Assembly: GCA_007258455.2 (NCBI GenBank)
Contig: VDFB02270651.1
Location: 496,297,179 to 496,361,178 of the forward strand
Length of the DNA: 64,000 nucleotides
Direction of reading: 5' to 3'
Source of the DNA: Sequoia sempervirens
Taxonomy: Eukaryota; Streptophyta; Pinopsida; Cupressales; Cupressaceae
The position numbers and the translations under genes are program-made. Below the pieces are notes generated by a model. That model did not search any database. It saw only the letters and a list, made by a program, of their open reading frames with translations, and was not told where the DNA came from. Position 1 is the stretch's first letter; the number at the start of each line of letters is the position of its first letter. Of the stretch, positions 12,880-24,801 are shown in pieces.

Positions 12880-15760
12880 TGTACTTATGATTTGTTCTAG
12901 ACCTAGCCAAGATCTTGCATCTTTTGAGACAATCTTGCTTAGTTCTTGTGTTGTTCCTTGATTTGCTAGGCAATCTACCAATGTGTTTGCTTCTCTTTAG
13001 ACATGGTAGATGATAAAGTTGTTGATTTTGCTAAGTAGCTCCATGATTTTTTCTATTCTATTTGAAATTTTCTAGTTAATTGCATTGTTTGATAAGATGA
13101 CCTTTATTATGATTTGTGAATCACCTTATCTATCTATTGAGGATACTATTTTTGTTAGGAAAATTTTATTCCTTCAAGGATAGCTACACAATCAACCTCA
13201 TTATTCATTCTTTCAGGGAGTTTCAACGAACAAGCCCATTCAAGGTTACCCTTAGTAAGCATCCTATTCCAGACAACCTGGGGTTTCCTTTTGAACCCCC
13301 ATCAATGTTTAATTTTATTCTTCCACTTAGGGGTTCTTCCATTTCACCAGTTTCCTTTTAACTTTATTGGATGTTCCATTGGCCTATGTTATAAATTTTG
13401 GAGCCTTTAGCAATAGCCTAAAAACCTATATTTTGTTGTCCCACCTGGTGAATTTAAACATCATAATATTATTTTTCATTATTTTAAATATTTCCATATA
13501 CCAATATATATATTGTTTATCATTATATCCACTGGAGATGACCTTTCTTTAAATATTTTGTTGTTCCTTTCTTTCCATATCTGCCACACTGTCATTGTAG
13601 GTCTTGCAAGCCATAGATTGTTCCAAAGGGAATCCCTATGTGTGCATGGTCATGATTGGATTATGTCACTGAAATTTTGTGAGAGAGCATGTTACTAGTT
13701 CATTTTTTCATAGATCCATGAACATATATCTACTATGTATGGGTAGTGGAAAATTAAGGTGGTACACAATTTCCTCTACTTGGAGACATAGAGGGAATTT
13801 GGAAGGTTCTGCAATACCTATCTTATGTAGTTTGTATCATGTTAGGATTTTAATGTGTAGATCAGCCTAGGTGAAGGATCTCGATGTAGGGAGGATTTTT
13901 TTGTTAGGTTAGGTGACATTAACCTTGCAAACCTATGTCATTTTTATGTCTCTAAGTTTCTAGGAAAGTTTCCTAGGGAACATGTAAGAAATTCATTTAC
14001 TATTGGCATATTGTAATTATATTTTCAAGAGGAAATTTAATGTTGGTGTAGGTTACACATCAATAGAGGATAAGTTATCCCTCCTAGGCATCCACATTGG
14101 GAATGTGAAGGGTCTTGAGTGGGATGCCAAGTTTGGAGGGAAACATGTGTCCATTGGTTATTCATCTAGAAGATACAAAATCATTGAAGCATCCTGAATG
14201 GTAGAAGATGAAGAGGCTATGGGTTAGGCACCCATATTGAAGCCTTTCACACATTAATTAATTTATTATTATGACTCTTGGTCTTCCAATGAAGGGGCAT
14301 GGGTTTTTTCAAGTGGTTTTGGTACCTCTTTTTTTGGCTTACTATTGTGGTTTTGCCTCCCACAAGTTCTATAAATTGGAGCCATTGAGATGGTAGTTTC
14401 ATCATGCATTATTTCCAGGTGTATGAAAGCATATATGGGTTCTAGGAGATCTGCAAGGAAGTGTATTGTGGTGTGCATCTCTCTTGTGAAGGCAAAATAC
14501 TTGCCCTCTTTTCTCGTGTGGATTTTTTTCTTGAAATAGTTTCTCCATGCAAATCTAGTATCATATTTGTTTTCTGATTTTTCTATTATGGTAAATGTGC
14601 AATCACATGCTTATAATATGATTTGGTAATTTTATTTTCAGATTTTAATACACATACATAAACTAATATTGCAACTTAGTTTCACCTTGTTTTCAACATT
14701 TTTTACCTCGACAAAATTTTGTGGGTTAAGTTTTAGGAGGGTTTCTTATGGATAACATTTCATACCCAAGTTTAATTGTTTTTTTTCAGATTTCACCCCA
14801 CCATATTAATTCATCTTCCTTGTCATGATTCATTAAGATTGATCTTTTGAGAAGGTTTCCCTCAAGGATTTATTTTCCTTATTCATGATTTGTTCAAGAT
14901 TAAAATTTTCCATACAAGTTTCTCACCATAAGGACCCATTCTTTTTTAGTGTAATCTACTACTTTATTCCCATAAATCCCTTCCAACACTTCATGAAAAA
15001 CTTCTAGGTCCATTTTGTTTTCCAACTTGGTGGGTATACATTCCATGAATGAGACCAAAATAGTGGATTTCTCACATTTCTTACTTTCCAAGACATGTTT
15101 AGTTATTAGTTTCCTTGTTCTCATCATAAAGTTTCATATGTGTGATCCTAAGGGTGGGTTTGTCATTGTTATTATCCTTTTTAGTTCCTCTAAGTCAATA
15201 TATTTATTTCATAAGATTCTACACCACAATGCCTCTAGGTTTACTAACATTCTCAATGTGATTTTGGCACCAACAATTGAGTTTTGTTTTAGGACATCTT
15301 TGATTCCAATGCCTTTGTTTGATTTCTCCTTTTTGACTATCTCCCAAGCAACTAGTGGAAATTCTTTGTGTCATTTGATCCTCCCATATAAACTTCCTCT
15401 GAATGTTCACAACATTTCTTGTTGTTTTCTTTATGATTTCTAGGCATGATAAAGTATAAATTGATATGGTTGCTAACACCTCTTTGATCATGGTTATTCT
15501 TCCTACTAGTATTAACCATCGATCCTACCAAGACTCTATTTTCTTTTTGTATATTTCTATAGTTTCTTCCTAGATGCCAATGTGAATTTCTCCTTGAAAT
15601 AAAGGTGTTCCTAGGTATTTTTTGTGGTAGAGTATCTATTGTGAAACCAATTTTTGAGGCTATATTTTGTTGCACTAATTTTTTAGTATTAAAAAAGAAA
15701 ATCCTAGACTTATCTTTGTTTATTGGAAAACTACAAAAATATGAGGGACCAATAAAGGGT
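12880..15760 (-). pseudogene. LINE (non-LTR) ORF2 remnant: RT end to RNase H
   Basis: Read from high to low coordinates, the segment shows the end of a LINE reverse transcriptase: KSRIFFFNTKKLVQQNIASK (about 15,700), LFQGEIHIGIWEE, IESWQDRWLILVGRITMIKE, YTLSCLEIIKKTTRN and RKFIWED (to about 15,370). A linker follows with LITKHVSWK and LFWSHSWN (about 15,100-15,000) and DKEDELIWWGEI (about 14,800). A plant-LINE RNase H domain lies at 13,400-12,890: LNIDGGSKGNPGLSGIGCL, EVDCVAILEGIKFS and KINNFIIYHV..EANTLVDCLA. The central RT motif with YxDD is absent, as expected of a 5'-truncated LINE copy. Many stops and frame shifts are present. The stretch 14.2-14.5 kb is protein-like on the minus strand but I could not assign it. 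Confidence 0.75.
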
Positions 15761-16015
15761 CTTAAGTCTCCAATTTTATTTTTAAATCAGGAAAGACTGA
15801 CCTTGGATGAGAAATTGAAGATAGTTACAATAAATTTTTTAAGATGCAACAAAAAAAAGATTCATAGTGCTCTGAGTCTACTTTATAAACTATTTTTTTG
15901 AAAATGGTAAATATTAAGGGGTTCAAAAATGGGGGCCACACATATTGGTCCTATTTTTTTTTTTTAAAAACATAACATAATGTTTGGTGTGGCTCCCCTA
16001 AAATATTACATTTAT

Positions 16016-16430
16016 TTAGTATTTCAAAAATTTCTTCGGTGAGAAATTAGCTAAAACCATGTAGTTTATGCCATGGTAAGTAGATGAAGTTTGAATTAGG
16101 TCCCATAAGGAAATTTTAGCAGGAGTGTTAGGAAGTTGTTCCACAAGATCATACTCCTTTCCACTATGTTGAGGTAAATGAGGGGCACTAGGTAAAATAA
16201 GTTGTGGAAGTGGTATCGATGAGGAAATGGTTTGTTTTTGTCTTGGTTTCTTATTATTCCTTGAGTTATATGTATGAGCAATGGTGTGATAACTTGGTTG
16301 CTGCAACACATGATTACTAGTGAGTTATTTTGCAAAGTTTAAGATATGTCCTTGAGGTTTTGGTTTGTTTTGAGGTGGTCTTATGATAAGCACAAGTTTG
16401 GTTTGGAATTGAGGTTGTTGCGTAGGTGGA
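16016..16430 (-). pseudogene. Ty3/gypsy gag-pol junction fragment
   Basis: The minus-strand frame includes KEYDLVEQLPNTPAKISLWD followed by LIQTSSTYHG. The piece TPAKISLWDLIQTS is similar to TPTQISIMELLKIS in the complete Tat element at 30,990-31,030, just before its protease, which supports a Tat-like gag-pol junction. The Pro/Gln-rich sequence before it fits the region upstream of the protease. It is short, isolated, and lacks LTRs or other domains. Related gypsy lineages cannot be excluded. Confidence 0.5.
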
Positions 16431-16559
16431 AAAAGATAAGTTGATGTATGATTGCATTGATTGTTCTTTATTGTGTGGGGATGTTGCAAGCCTTAGTGGA
16501 TGACCTAGGTGAGATGAAGTCCTCAAGGGCTTCATATAACATATCAAAGTCATCACAAC

Positions 16560-18956
16560 TAAAGGGCTTGATAGGTATATAGTGTACTTGTAGGAAAAGA
16601 TCTGACATGATCAGATTACTATTCTTTCTCCAAGACTAACCATTAAATTCCAATGCATGTTGAAGTTAACTAGGTTTAAAAACAGATTTATAGACCTGTT
16701 ATAGACCTGAAAATCAACTTCCATATTTGAAAATTAACCATAACTATAAGTTTCTTTATGAGTTATGAGGCTATTTTTGGAGGATTTAGATGCCCTAGGG
16801 TGTACGGGTTTTGGTAGGGATCTTTCTAAAATTTCAATTTTAGAGGCATTAGTGATAGAAGCTAGCTATGTGACAGTGCACAAACCCATATTTTGAATTT
16901 GATTCTATTGTTGTTTTGTGAGTTTTTGGATTGTGCAATGTGTTGTAACCACCTAGGGTTTTGGATTATGCAATGCTTCAGAAAATGTAAATAATTCTCC
17001 TACAGATCGGATAATTTCTAGTACTAAAATGAAAAATTCTTTCAAAAGTTGTAACAAACTAAGCAAAATGACACCTTTCTTTAACATGCAATAACACTTT
17101 TTCAAAATTTCAAAATAGACATTTGCAAGTAGAAACATATTGAAAATACAGATACAACGATCTCTGAAAAGTTTTTATAAGCCACCTGTAGTAGGACAGA
17201 GGCATCCTTGACAAGGGTTTAGAAAAATGAAAAAATGGATGTTTAGATTTTTGTTTAAGGATGGTATTTCTATCTACAAACAGGTTTGACAATAACTATT
17301 TTTCTAGAATTTTCCCAATTGAATACAATGTAACTTAAATGAAAATTTTTGAACAAGGAATGAAAATTAGGAATGCAATTTTGAATGTAAATCTGATCTA
17401 AGTGATTGAAACTAACCCTATTGCAACCTATGATGTAATTTTTTTGAATTTTTGTGACTTTTTATGATGTAAAAATGAAACCCTAAATGAGAAGTGCAAA
17501 ACAATGCAATACAAAACCTAGAGCTAGGGTTGAATTACTTAAGATTTCATAAGGTTTATGATGTCAAAATGTCAGGTTCACCAATATGTAACATATGAAA
17601 AAGGGAACCTTAAGTTTAGTGCATAAACCTACGATTGATTTTTTCTCTTTTTTCAAAGGTACATTAGGATGCAAATCAACAACATGTTTAGATTGAATTT
17701 CAACCATGAAGACGAGTCAATCAGACTTGGATCTGATCCTTTTGAGCCTTAGAAATGGACTAGAATTGATTTACTATGATTAACCTAATTCAACTATGTG
17801 CCCTAATAGGAAAATTGCAATATTTTGATAATTAACAAACTGAAACAACAACTTGCAGGAAGATTTGGGAAGTGTTGAGTGATGTGTACCTGTCATAGAA
17901 AGTTGGATCTAGTATGAAATGGAGGAAAAAGTCACCTAGGGGTGTATGGGTCCTTGTAGGCCTTTTTTGAAACTTCAAATTTGATCTTGTAGCTCTTTAT
18001 CTGCTCTTTGATGCCTGCCCTACAAACCTTCATCTTCGGATCCGGGCCTGCAATAAATCTACAAAAGAGATGGTGGGGGAGTGGCTATATAGGAGTTTTC
18101 CTCACTCAAACCCATCTTTTGGTATTTATACCTCCACAATAGCCAATAAAATTGATTGATAATAGTGTGTGTGCCCTAAACTTAAATGCATCTAAGGTTG
18201 TTATGAGCTAAAAATGCCTAAAAACCTACTCAAGTGCATTAGGGAAGGATTCCTATATGAAAATAACAAGGTCTACTTAAGAGGAAGTCAAAACACCCTT
18301 AGGACATCTAAAAAATAATGATACCTTGCTTTAGGCTACAAGTAGGATGAAGCTTGAAGATGAGAACACTAGGAAACAAGTTATTAGGTTGAAGGAAATT
18401 GCCAAATGCATCCCTCAAACCTATAATCCATCATGCTCTTCTATTGGCATCAACCTTCAATCATGGAATATGGATTGATCAAATATGTAAATGAGCTTGA
18501 AAACCTACAAATTGGAATGTATTTGGCGGAATGTAATGATCTCTTGCTACTCCAAGATTCAAATTATTGCTTGTTTGTGTTCTCATTTTCAAATGGTGAA
18601 AAAAATAGGTATTTATATGCATTTCTCTAATTTCCTGAAGATTAGATTTCAATAGTCGACATTTACAATTTGAATTTTGAATGTTAAAATGCCGACACCG
18701 ACATATCCAAAATTGGTCCCTGAAAAATAGGGGGACCCATATGCCCTAGGGTGAATGGGTCCTATCCCTATTTTCTAGGACACCAAGTGTTGGGGGAAAA
18801 ATATCAATTGGACGTATTTGTTCAATGCTTGCAATTTGTTAGAAAATGATAAAATAGTCCTCAAAATGCATAATTTAGGAGATTAGGGCCTAGTTAGGAG
18901 GTGTTGAAAATGTATAAATGCAAGGGTCACTAAAATAGGTCCAAACTAAGAGTGAA
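16560..18956. other. Decayed repeat DNA without genes
   Basis: No coding region is supportable. Three forms of a short motif centred on CCCTAGGGTG..(A/C)GGGT occur at about 16,790, 17,934 and 18,733, each in similar non-coding surroundings, which points to several old copies of one LTR-type repeat. Confidence 0.4.
18733..18762. repeat. Palindromic motif, perfect 8-bp arms
   Basis: GGACCCAT at 18,733-18,740 and its exact reverse complement ATGGGTCC at 18,755-18,762 enclose ATGCCCTAGGGTGA. The centre CCCTAGGG is itself self-complementary. Variants occur at four other places between 16.8 and 23.3 kb. Confidence 0.8.
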
Positions 18957-18999
18957 TTGTACTATTACCTACAAGGGAGTACAATTTTTTATGCTACAA

Positions 19000-20045
19000 A
19001 AGATAAAAGTGTTAATATAGACTGTTATATAAACAATGGGTCCTTAAAACCTCGCTCAAGGGAAGATGATGTGAAAGAACCACAATATTTATTTAAGTAC
19101 AATGTGCATGAAGAAGTAGAAGCCATCCCTAATATGGATAATGATGAAAGAAATGAAAATTTTGGGGAAAATTAAACTAAGAAATGTGAAATAGTGAATG
19201 TTCTCAATAAGGAAAATTATGTCCTTTGTGATTTGAATAAAGGAGAAAATAAGAATGAAGAAAATAACATAATTGTGCCTATAGAAGAAAAGTCTAACGA
19301 GTTCAAAAAATGCACAAGAAATTGTGCTTGAAAAATTAAAAGAGTAGATAAAAAGGAGGAAGGTTGAGAGACCCCCATACCCTCCCAACATTGTAAGCAA
19401 GCTATTGACTTAGATGGGATCCCGTATGATAGTGAGTACAAAAAAGAAAACAAGGACATTAATTGTTTTAATCCCTTGTATCAAGAAACTAGGGATAAAC
19501 ATAAAAGAAAAGGAAAAAATGAGATTAAAGAAGAAGAAAGCAAAAAAAGGTAGTGAACAAAACTAGCTCACAAAAACTTGGAAAGAGGACAAAGAAGAAA
19601 TTTTACCTTCTTGTTTTGATAGATTATATAAGAATCAGAAGTACCCTCAACTTCCATCCTAAAAATAATTTTAAACTATATAAATTGGAATATCTGAGGC
19701 TTAGAATCCCAAGAGAGGAAATATGTATTGGGGTCTTTTTGTAACAATAAAAAGGATTTGGATTGGCTTCTAATTCAAGAAGTTAAGGTTGTTGAATTTC
19801 AATTGCACAATTCCTTAAGGTTTAGATAGAAAAATGCAATTTTCTTTCATACTAATCATCAAAAAGGAAAATGTGGAATAACAATCTTAATAGGGCCAAA
19901 ATGGAATCCATTTATCACTAGTTTCGGTTGCTCCCCTTGTAATAGGTGTTATTGGGTTACAATGGAAAGAAATAACCAAAAGTTTGGTATATGTTCAACA
20001 TATGCTCCAAATGGTTATAGAGAGAGAATTGAAGTTTGGAGTGAA
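19000..20045 (+). pseudogene. LINE fragment: endonuclease domain, 3' truncated
   Basis: From about 19,680 the plus-strand frame reads INWNI-stop-GL, then LDWLLIQEVKV, KNAIFFHTNHQKGKCGITIL, GPKWNPFI and FGICSTYAPNGYRERIEVW. This is the start of the apurinic-type endonuclease domain of plant LINE ORF2, which nicks target DNA to prime reverse transcription. An upstream Lys/Glu-rich low-complexity frame (19,000-19,560) with a few stops may be linker or ORF1 end. Two stops interrupt the endonuclease part, a TGA where an Arg codon is expected and a TAG. The frame is cut at about 20,045, where LTR-like repeat sequence begins; no RT follows. This is a different copy and orientation from the LINE at 12.9-15.8 kb. 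Confidence 0.7.
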
Positions 20046-20059
20046 GGGCACACAATATA

Positions 20060-20450
20060 TTGAGAAGGGGGGTGAATTAGTATATGAAAAAATCTCAAAT
20101 TCAAGTCCAAATTAACCTTAGTAGCATTTTTGGATCTTACTTTATCATTAAAACAACTATTCAAATGATAACATAAAAACATACCCATACATGAGAACAC
20201 TAGATATACGTGGAAACCCAAGATGAGAAAAACCATAGTGAGAATAGCTACTTGGATCTACTATCCAATTCCAACCTAATAAAATAATGAATCACTTATA
20301 ATCATGAAGTAGGCACCAACCTACCAGAGACACCAATCACCTACAATATTTGTAGGCACCAACCTACTAGAGACACCAATCCCCAATACAAATATCTGAA
20401 CTCTAAATCAATAAGCAAGAAACTAGTCTTATCAGATCACATAATATGTT
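20060..20450. repeat. LTR-like dispersed repeat, copy 1
   Basis: Begins with GAGAAGGGGGGTGAATTAG and about 140 bases on carries CGTGGAAACCCAAGATGAG followed by AAAAACCATAGTGAGAATAG. The same two-block layout recurs at 21.25 kb and 58.24 kb. This block order is seen in LTRs of large plant copia elements, but that link is from memory. A roughly 48-bp internal duplication (CACCAACCTAC(C/T)AGAGACAC) lies at 20,308-20,385. Confidence 0.6.
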
Positions 20451-21247
20451 TTGCGAACCTTCAAGACTGATAATATAACTTACACTTGATTTGATCAACC
20501 TTTAGAAACTCTCCCACACAACATATGATCTTCTAATAATGACACATAATGATTGAAATTCAACTCAAATTACATCACTTTGATATTTTCATTGAAGCCC
20601 TAATTACATAACATTCACACAACTCATTCATCTTAGGACAAATCCTAGACATCTATATATATGAATTATACTTACAATTACATTCATGTGTCAACCCAAA
20701 ATATAAATTATTATTTGCAAGTCGGCCACACAAACACTCCTTAACCAAGCATGTCCAAATGTGTAAATAGGTCAGGTCCAATATCCCACACGCTACACCA
20801 GAAGATAGAACACATGACATGGTTCCCAATATAGACTTATATGGTCCCAATAGTCATCCATATGCTACCTTCAAAGAGCATACACTATAAGCATCTTCTA
20901 CATTGATTCGAAACATCAACCTAGTTAATTAAACCACACAGTGACTCTTATGTCACTTCAAACTTTTTTCCTGATGAACGTAAATTCCAAAAACTCTGAA
21001 ATAAGAGAAACCATGTGTAGAAATACTCTCCTTTAAAATCATAGACCATTACTGGCATCCATGAAGAAATGTAGATGAAAACATGTTACCAAAACTATCT
21101 CACTGTCTGGGAAACTTATCTCAGACATTCTAGATCAAACTTTTGGATCACTTCCATTGATATGAATAGATGTAGTATGATACTACAAACATTCCTCAAC
21201 TGATTTCATCATCATATCTAGCCACATATGTTATATGCATAGGACAT

Positions 21248-22100
21248 CTGAGAGGGGGTATGAATCAGTTGTACATTAAAACCTTAAACCCTCATTAACC
21301 ATCAAACCCTTATTATCATCAATAGGATGTAACCATATGAAACATAAACACATTCAACATCATACACAAGAGAACACCAGATTTATGTGGAAAACCCTAA
21401 AAACCATAGTGAGGATTAGCTCACATAAATATGAATAGAAACACCGAATATAATAGGCTCACTACCAAAAGGGATCACTTCCCAAGAGAGAAGAATGGAT
21501 CATTGCCAAGGGTTCACTTCCCAAAGGACTCACTATCTAGAAGAAAGAAGGCTATTATAGAGAGATTCACTATCTCATAGCAATAAGAAAAATCCACCAA
21601 TGCAACTCTGCACCATCTACAACCTTCAAGTCACTGCCTCTAGTAACATTAGGTACACTAAAAATGTAGACACCTTCTACTCACTGCATCTAGTAGCCTT
21701 AGGAATTTAAGATTGCACTCAAATCACCACACTTGATCACATTCACATCATACAACTCTCACAAATATTCAAAAATTAACATTGCTTATGTATCCTCCAC
21801 AACCTCAAAAACTTTCTCCATGTCCGCCACAATAAAACATATGCACCTCAAATGTGCAACCACTAAATAGGTCAGCAACAAACACTTTCACTGTGGAAAG
21901 AAGTGAAGGAAGACCACACTAAGGGTTAAATAGGACCCAAATCCACATTGGCATGCTTCCTCAAACAAAAAACAACCTCCATAATTAGCGCTAGCATGCT
22001 AGGGCAACCAAAATTGCACTAACACTAACAAGCAACCACATACACGCCTCTCCAGATCCAAAAACACCAGGCGGACCATAAAGCAACACTCCACAACATC
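21248..22100. repeat. LTR-like dispersed repeat, copy 2
   Basis: Starts near CTGAGAGGGGGTATGAATCA and continues to ATGTGGAAAACCCTAAAAAC and AGTGAGGATTAGCTCACA. Further on it shares scattered blocks (TCACTGCCTCTAG, hydrophobic CT-rich stretches) with the copy at 58.24 kb. There is no coding capacity. The far boundary is not defined. Confidence 0.6.
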
Positions 22101-22452
22101 CTAGAATATTCTAGCATCATCAAAATATTCTACAGTACTACCACAACTACTTGTAACTGAAGAACACATTCATTTTGTGCAACCAACAACACTACCACAA
22201 ACATACAACACACTATCCAACCTTTTGAAACACCTGAACACACTGCAGTGTAGAAAAATGTACTCCTTTACATTTTCACACTACATTTTTTGCATCCCCT
22301 TAATTAATTGGACTTAATTAAGCTTCTAATTACCTAAATTATGCATTCCAAAGCCTTGTTATTCCCGTTTTCTGAAAGGAAAACCTATATTAAACAAATG
22401 CTAACATTAATTAAAACACCTTGGAAATTGAGTGTCTTGGACTTAGGTTTTA

Positions 22453-22482
22453 GGACCCATTCGCCCAAGGGTGAATGTGTCC
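22453..22482. repeat. Palindromic motif, second copy (one mismatch)
   Basis: GGACCCAT at 22,453-22,460 pairs with ATGTGTCC at 22,475-22,482 with one mismatch, around TCGCCCAAGGGTGA. A further copy at 23,271-23,294 keeps GGACCCAT and CCCTAGGGTGAAT but has lost the right arm. A TATA-like CTATAAATACAG lies at about 22,600 between them, so these may sit in old LTRs. Confidence 0.7.
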
Positions 22483-23489
22483 CCTTTAAGTGCTAGGACC
22501 CAATTTTTAATATACTTTTGGTGGCCTTTTAATGATTAAAATTCAAGTTTCAAATGTCGGCTTGTGGAATCTAATTTTTGGGAAATTAGATAAAAACCTA
22601 TAAATACAGTCTTTCTATCATTTGAAACATTAACTAGCAAGAACACACTTTATGAGAGCAATGCTATAGGAAATATTATTGTCAAGAGCATTGAAGAGAA
22701 GATTTATTAGTCATCTACAATAACAATCAAGATCATATCATCATGCCAAAGTTCATGTGTGTTCATGTCATGTTTTGGAGCTAACATTGTGATGTAGGTT
22801 TCAAGCATTCAAGAATCAAATAAATCAACCAATCAAGCTAATTCAAGCAATATCCAAACCTTAGAGTGATATGTTAGACTTCAGCCCTCTAAGGGAAGCC
22901 ATTAAAGGTTTGGTGAGTTGTGACATAGCATTGTTCATTCATCAAATTCTTCCATTTATCATTGTTTTATCATTAAAGTTTAATTACCAAACCAAGGCTT
23001 GACTAAGACAAACCCCTATTCATCCAAAAATAAACATTTTTCTTCTCTCTTTGTATGTGCAAATTTATAGGTGAAGAAGGACTGAAGATTGATCAAAAGA
23101 GCAATTTTGCAAAGTTGTCAAAGTTGTCAAAGTTGTCATCATTATTTTCAAGCTTTAGAAACTTACCTACATATTTTATTTTTGGCTTTTCAATAGTCAA
23201 ACTTGGAAAAATCAGAAGCTTAGATCTGAGATCTAAGGACTGCAAAATCAAATTTCGGACCCGTGTACTAGGACCCATTCTCCCTAGGGTGAATCAAGCT
23301 TGCTACAAAGCTCAGAACTTGCCTTTTAGGCTAGGTACACATCTCTATGCCCTTGTTAGATTTGTCTGCAAATTACTATTTCCGTTTCTACTATCATAAT
23401 ATTTTGCATTTCAAATATTAGGTCATATAATTGAGTTTTTTAATCCATTTAAATTTATCTCCCAAAATAGCCAGTCATTCATTTCTATC

Positions 23490-23494
23490 ATAAG
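23490..23494. repeat. Target-site duplication (left), ATAAG
   Basis: The five bases before the 5' LTR are ATAAG and match exactly the five bases after the 3' LTR at 43,003-43,007. A 5-bp duplication is normal for Ty3/gypsy integration and shows the element inserted as a unit. Confidence 0.95.
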
Positions 23495-24779
23495 TGTAGA
23501 CACCTAAAATGTACCGATTGACATTGCACATCTGATCTTGACTACTAACACCAGTTCATCCTGAATCATCCCTTGGTCTAACCATTTAATCAAATACCCT
23601 TATGCGATTAAATTCATCAATTTTCCTCCCTTAATTAAATAAATCATTTTATCTAATTAAGTAACTCTTTCTTGTTAATTAAATCAACTTATCTGATCTG
23701 GTTAACCCTATGATCATATTTAATTAAATAATTCATTTTATTTGATTAAATCTCTAAAGTCTATCCATTAAATTAAATAAATTAAAATTTGTTTAATTTA
23801 AGCTAACTTCATCTCCTTAGTTAGATAAATCAAAATCTTTATTTAATTAATCTTAAAATCATATTCTTCTCATATTTGATTTAAATCAATCCATAAATTT
23901 AAGTCAAATTTGTCACATCAACAAATCTCGCAATTAAATTTGATTAATTTAATCTCCTCTCATGTCCCATACTCTAGCTTTTCCCATTTGCACATGAAAA
24001 TAGATTTAATTGATTTATTAAATCTCCATTTTCCATCAAAAGGCATAATGAAGGAATATTCTCCAAATTTGAATTCAAAATCCAAGTGGGATGAGTCCTT
24101 CCAACAAAGCATTTACTCCACCTGACAAGTCCTTTGCCTTGAGCCAAGTGGCATTCAATGCATTTTTCCTTCCCTCTTACATGTCATTTCAACAATTTCA
24201 AATTCAAATATATATGCATTTATTGACACATTCTTCAAAACTTGCACATCCTTCATCCATTCTCATGTGGACAAGTGGCATCTTGTCATTTGTTGGTTTT
24301 TAGTCCCACATTGCTCCATTTTTGACATCTCTTCAACTTGAAATTCTATAAATAAGAGGTCTTATTCCTCATTCTATCATCCACAATTCATGCAAAGTTA
24401 TTATACTCGAATCCATAGCAACTTATCATCAATTTCATCCAAGCATAGTTAGGTTTTTTGCAGATTTTCAACATGGAGCTCCATTGAAGTCATCACTACA
24501 AGAATTCATCCTTCATCAAGCATCTTCATTACACCATTGGAGTTGGGAAAGGGGCAATTTTCACATCAAATTGGCACCAAATCCCTCAAGAGATTAAGAG
24601 TTTGCATGGTTTTAGAATAGGATTTGATATTCTTGCTTCAAATTTGTTGTGTTCTTAACTTCATTCCTCTTCTTTTACTTTCAAATGAATTTATTGAGGA
24701 ATCATGTTTCTAACCATGCATTTGATCTAATATGTTGATTGTTTGTTGTGTTTATGCAGGTTGGGAATCGTGGTTCACA
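23495..24779 (+). repeat. 5' LTR of Tat element
   Basis: Starts TGTAGACACC and ends GTGGTTCACA directly before the primer-binding site. It is AT-rich with repeated (T)TTAATTAA(A) blocks in the first 450 bases. It aligns throughout with 41,709-43,002. Open frames inside both LTRs at matching places (for example 24,091-24,303 and 42,314-42,526) are a consequence of the duplication and show no coding signal. Confidence 0.95.
24347..24354 (+). promoter_or_regulatory. TATA box in 5' LTR
   Basis: TATAAATA at 24,347-24,354 (same in the 3' LTR at 42,570-42,577) is the best TATA element in the LTR. Genomic RNA would start about 30 bases downstream, near 24,380, giving an R-U5 part of about 400 bases. 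Confidence 0.65.
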
Positions 24780-24782
24780 TTT

Positions 24783-24801
24783 TGGCACTAGAGGGAGGGC
24801 C
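24783..24801 (+). other. Primer-binding site
   Basis: TGGCACTAGAGGGAGGGCC begins three bases after the LTR end. TGG pairs with the CCA end of a tRNA, and the rest is the type of sequence seen in Tat elements primed by an arginine- or lysine-type tRNA. The tRNA identity is not certain without comparison to a tRNA set. Confidence 0.8.

Noticed and set aside
13116..13870. Several plus-strand open frames at 13.1-13.9 kb
   Set aside because: The minus strand here carries the LINE RNase H and linker; the plus frames are shadows.
23910..24303. Two open frames inside the 5' LTR, repeated at 42,163-42,526
   Set aside because: They recur only because the LTRs are duplicates, lie in the U3 part, and show no family match or codon bias.
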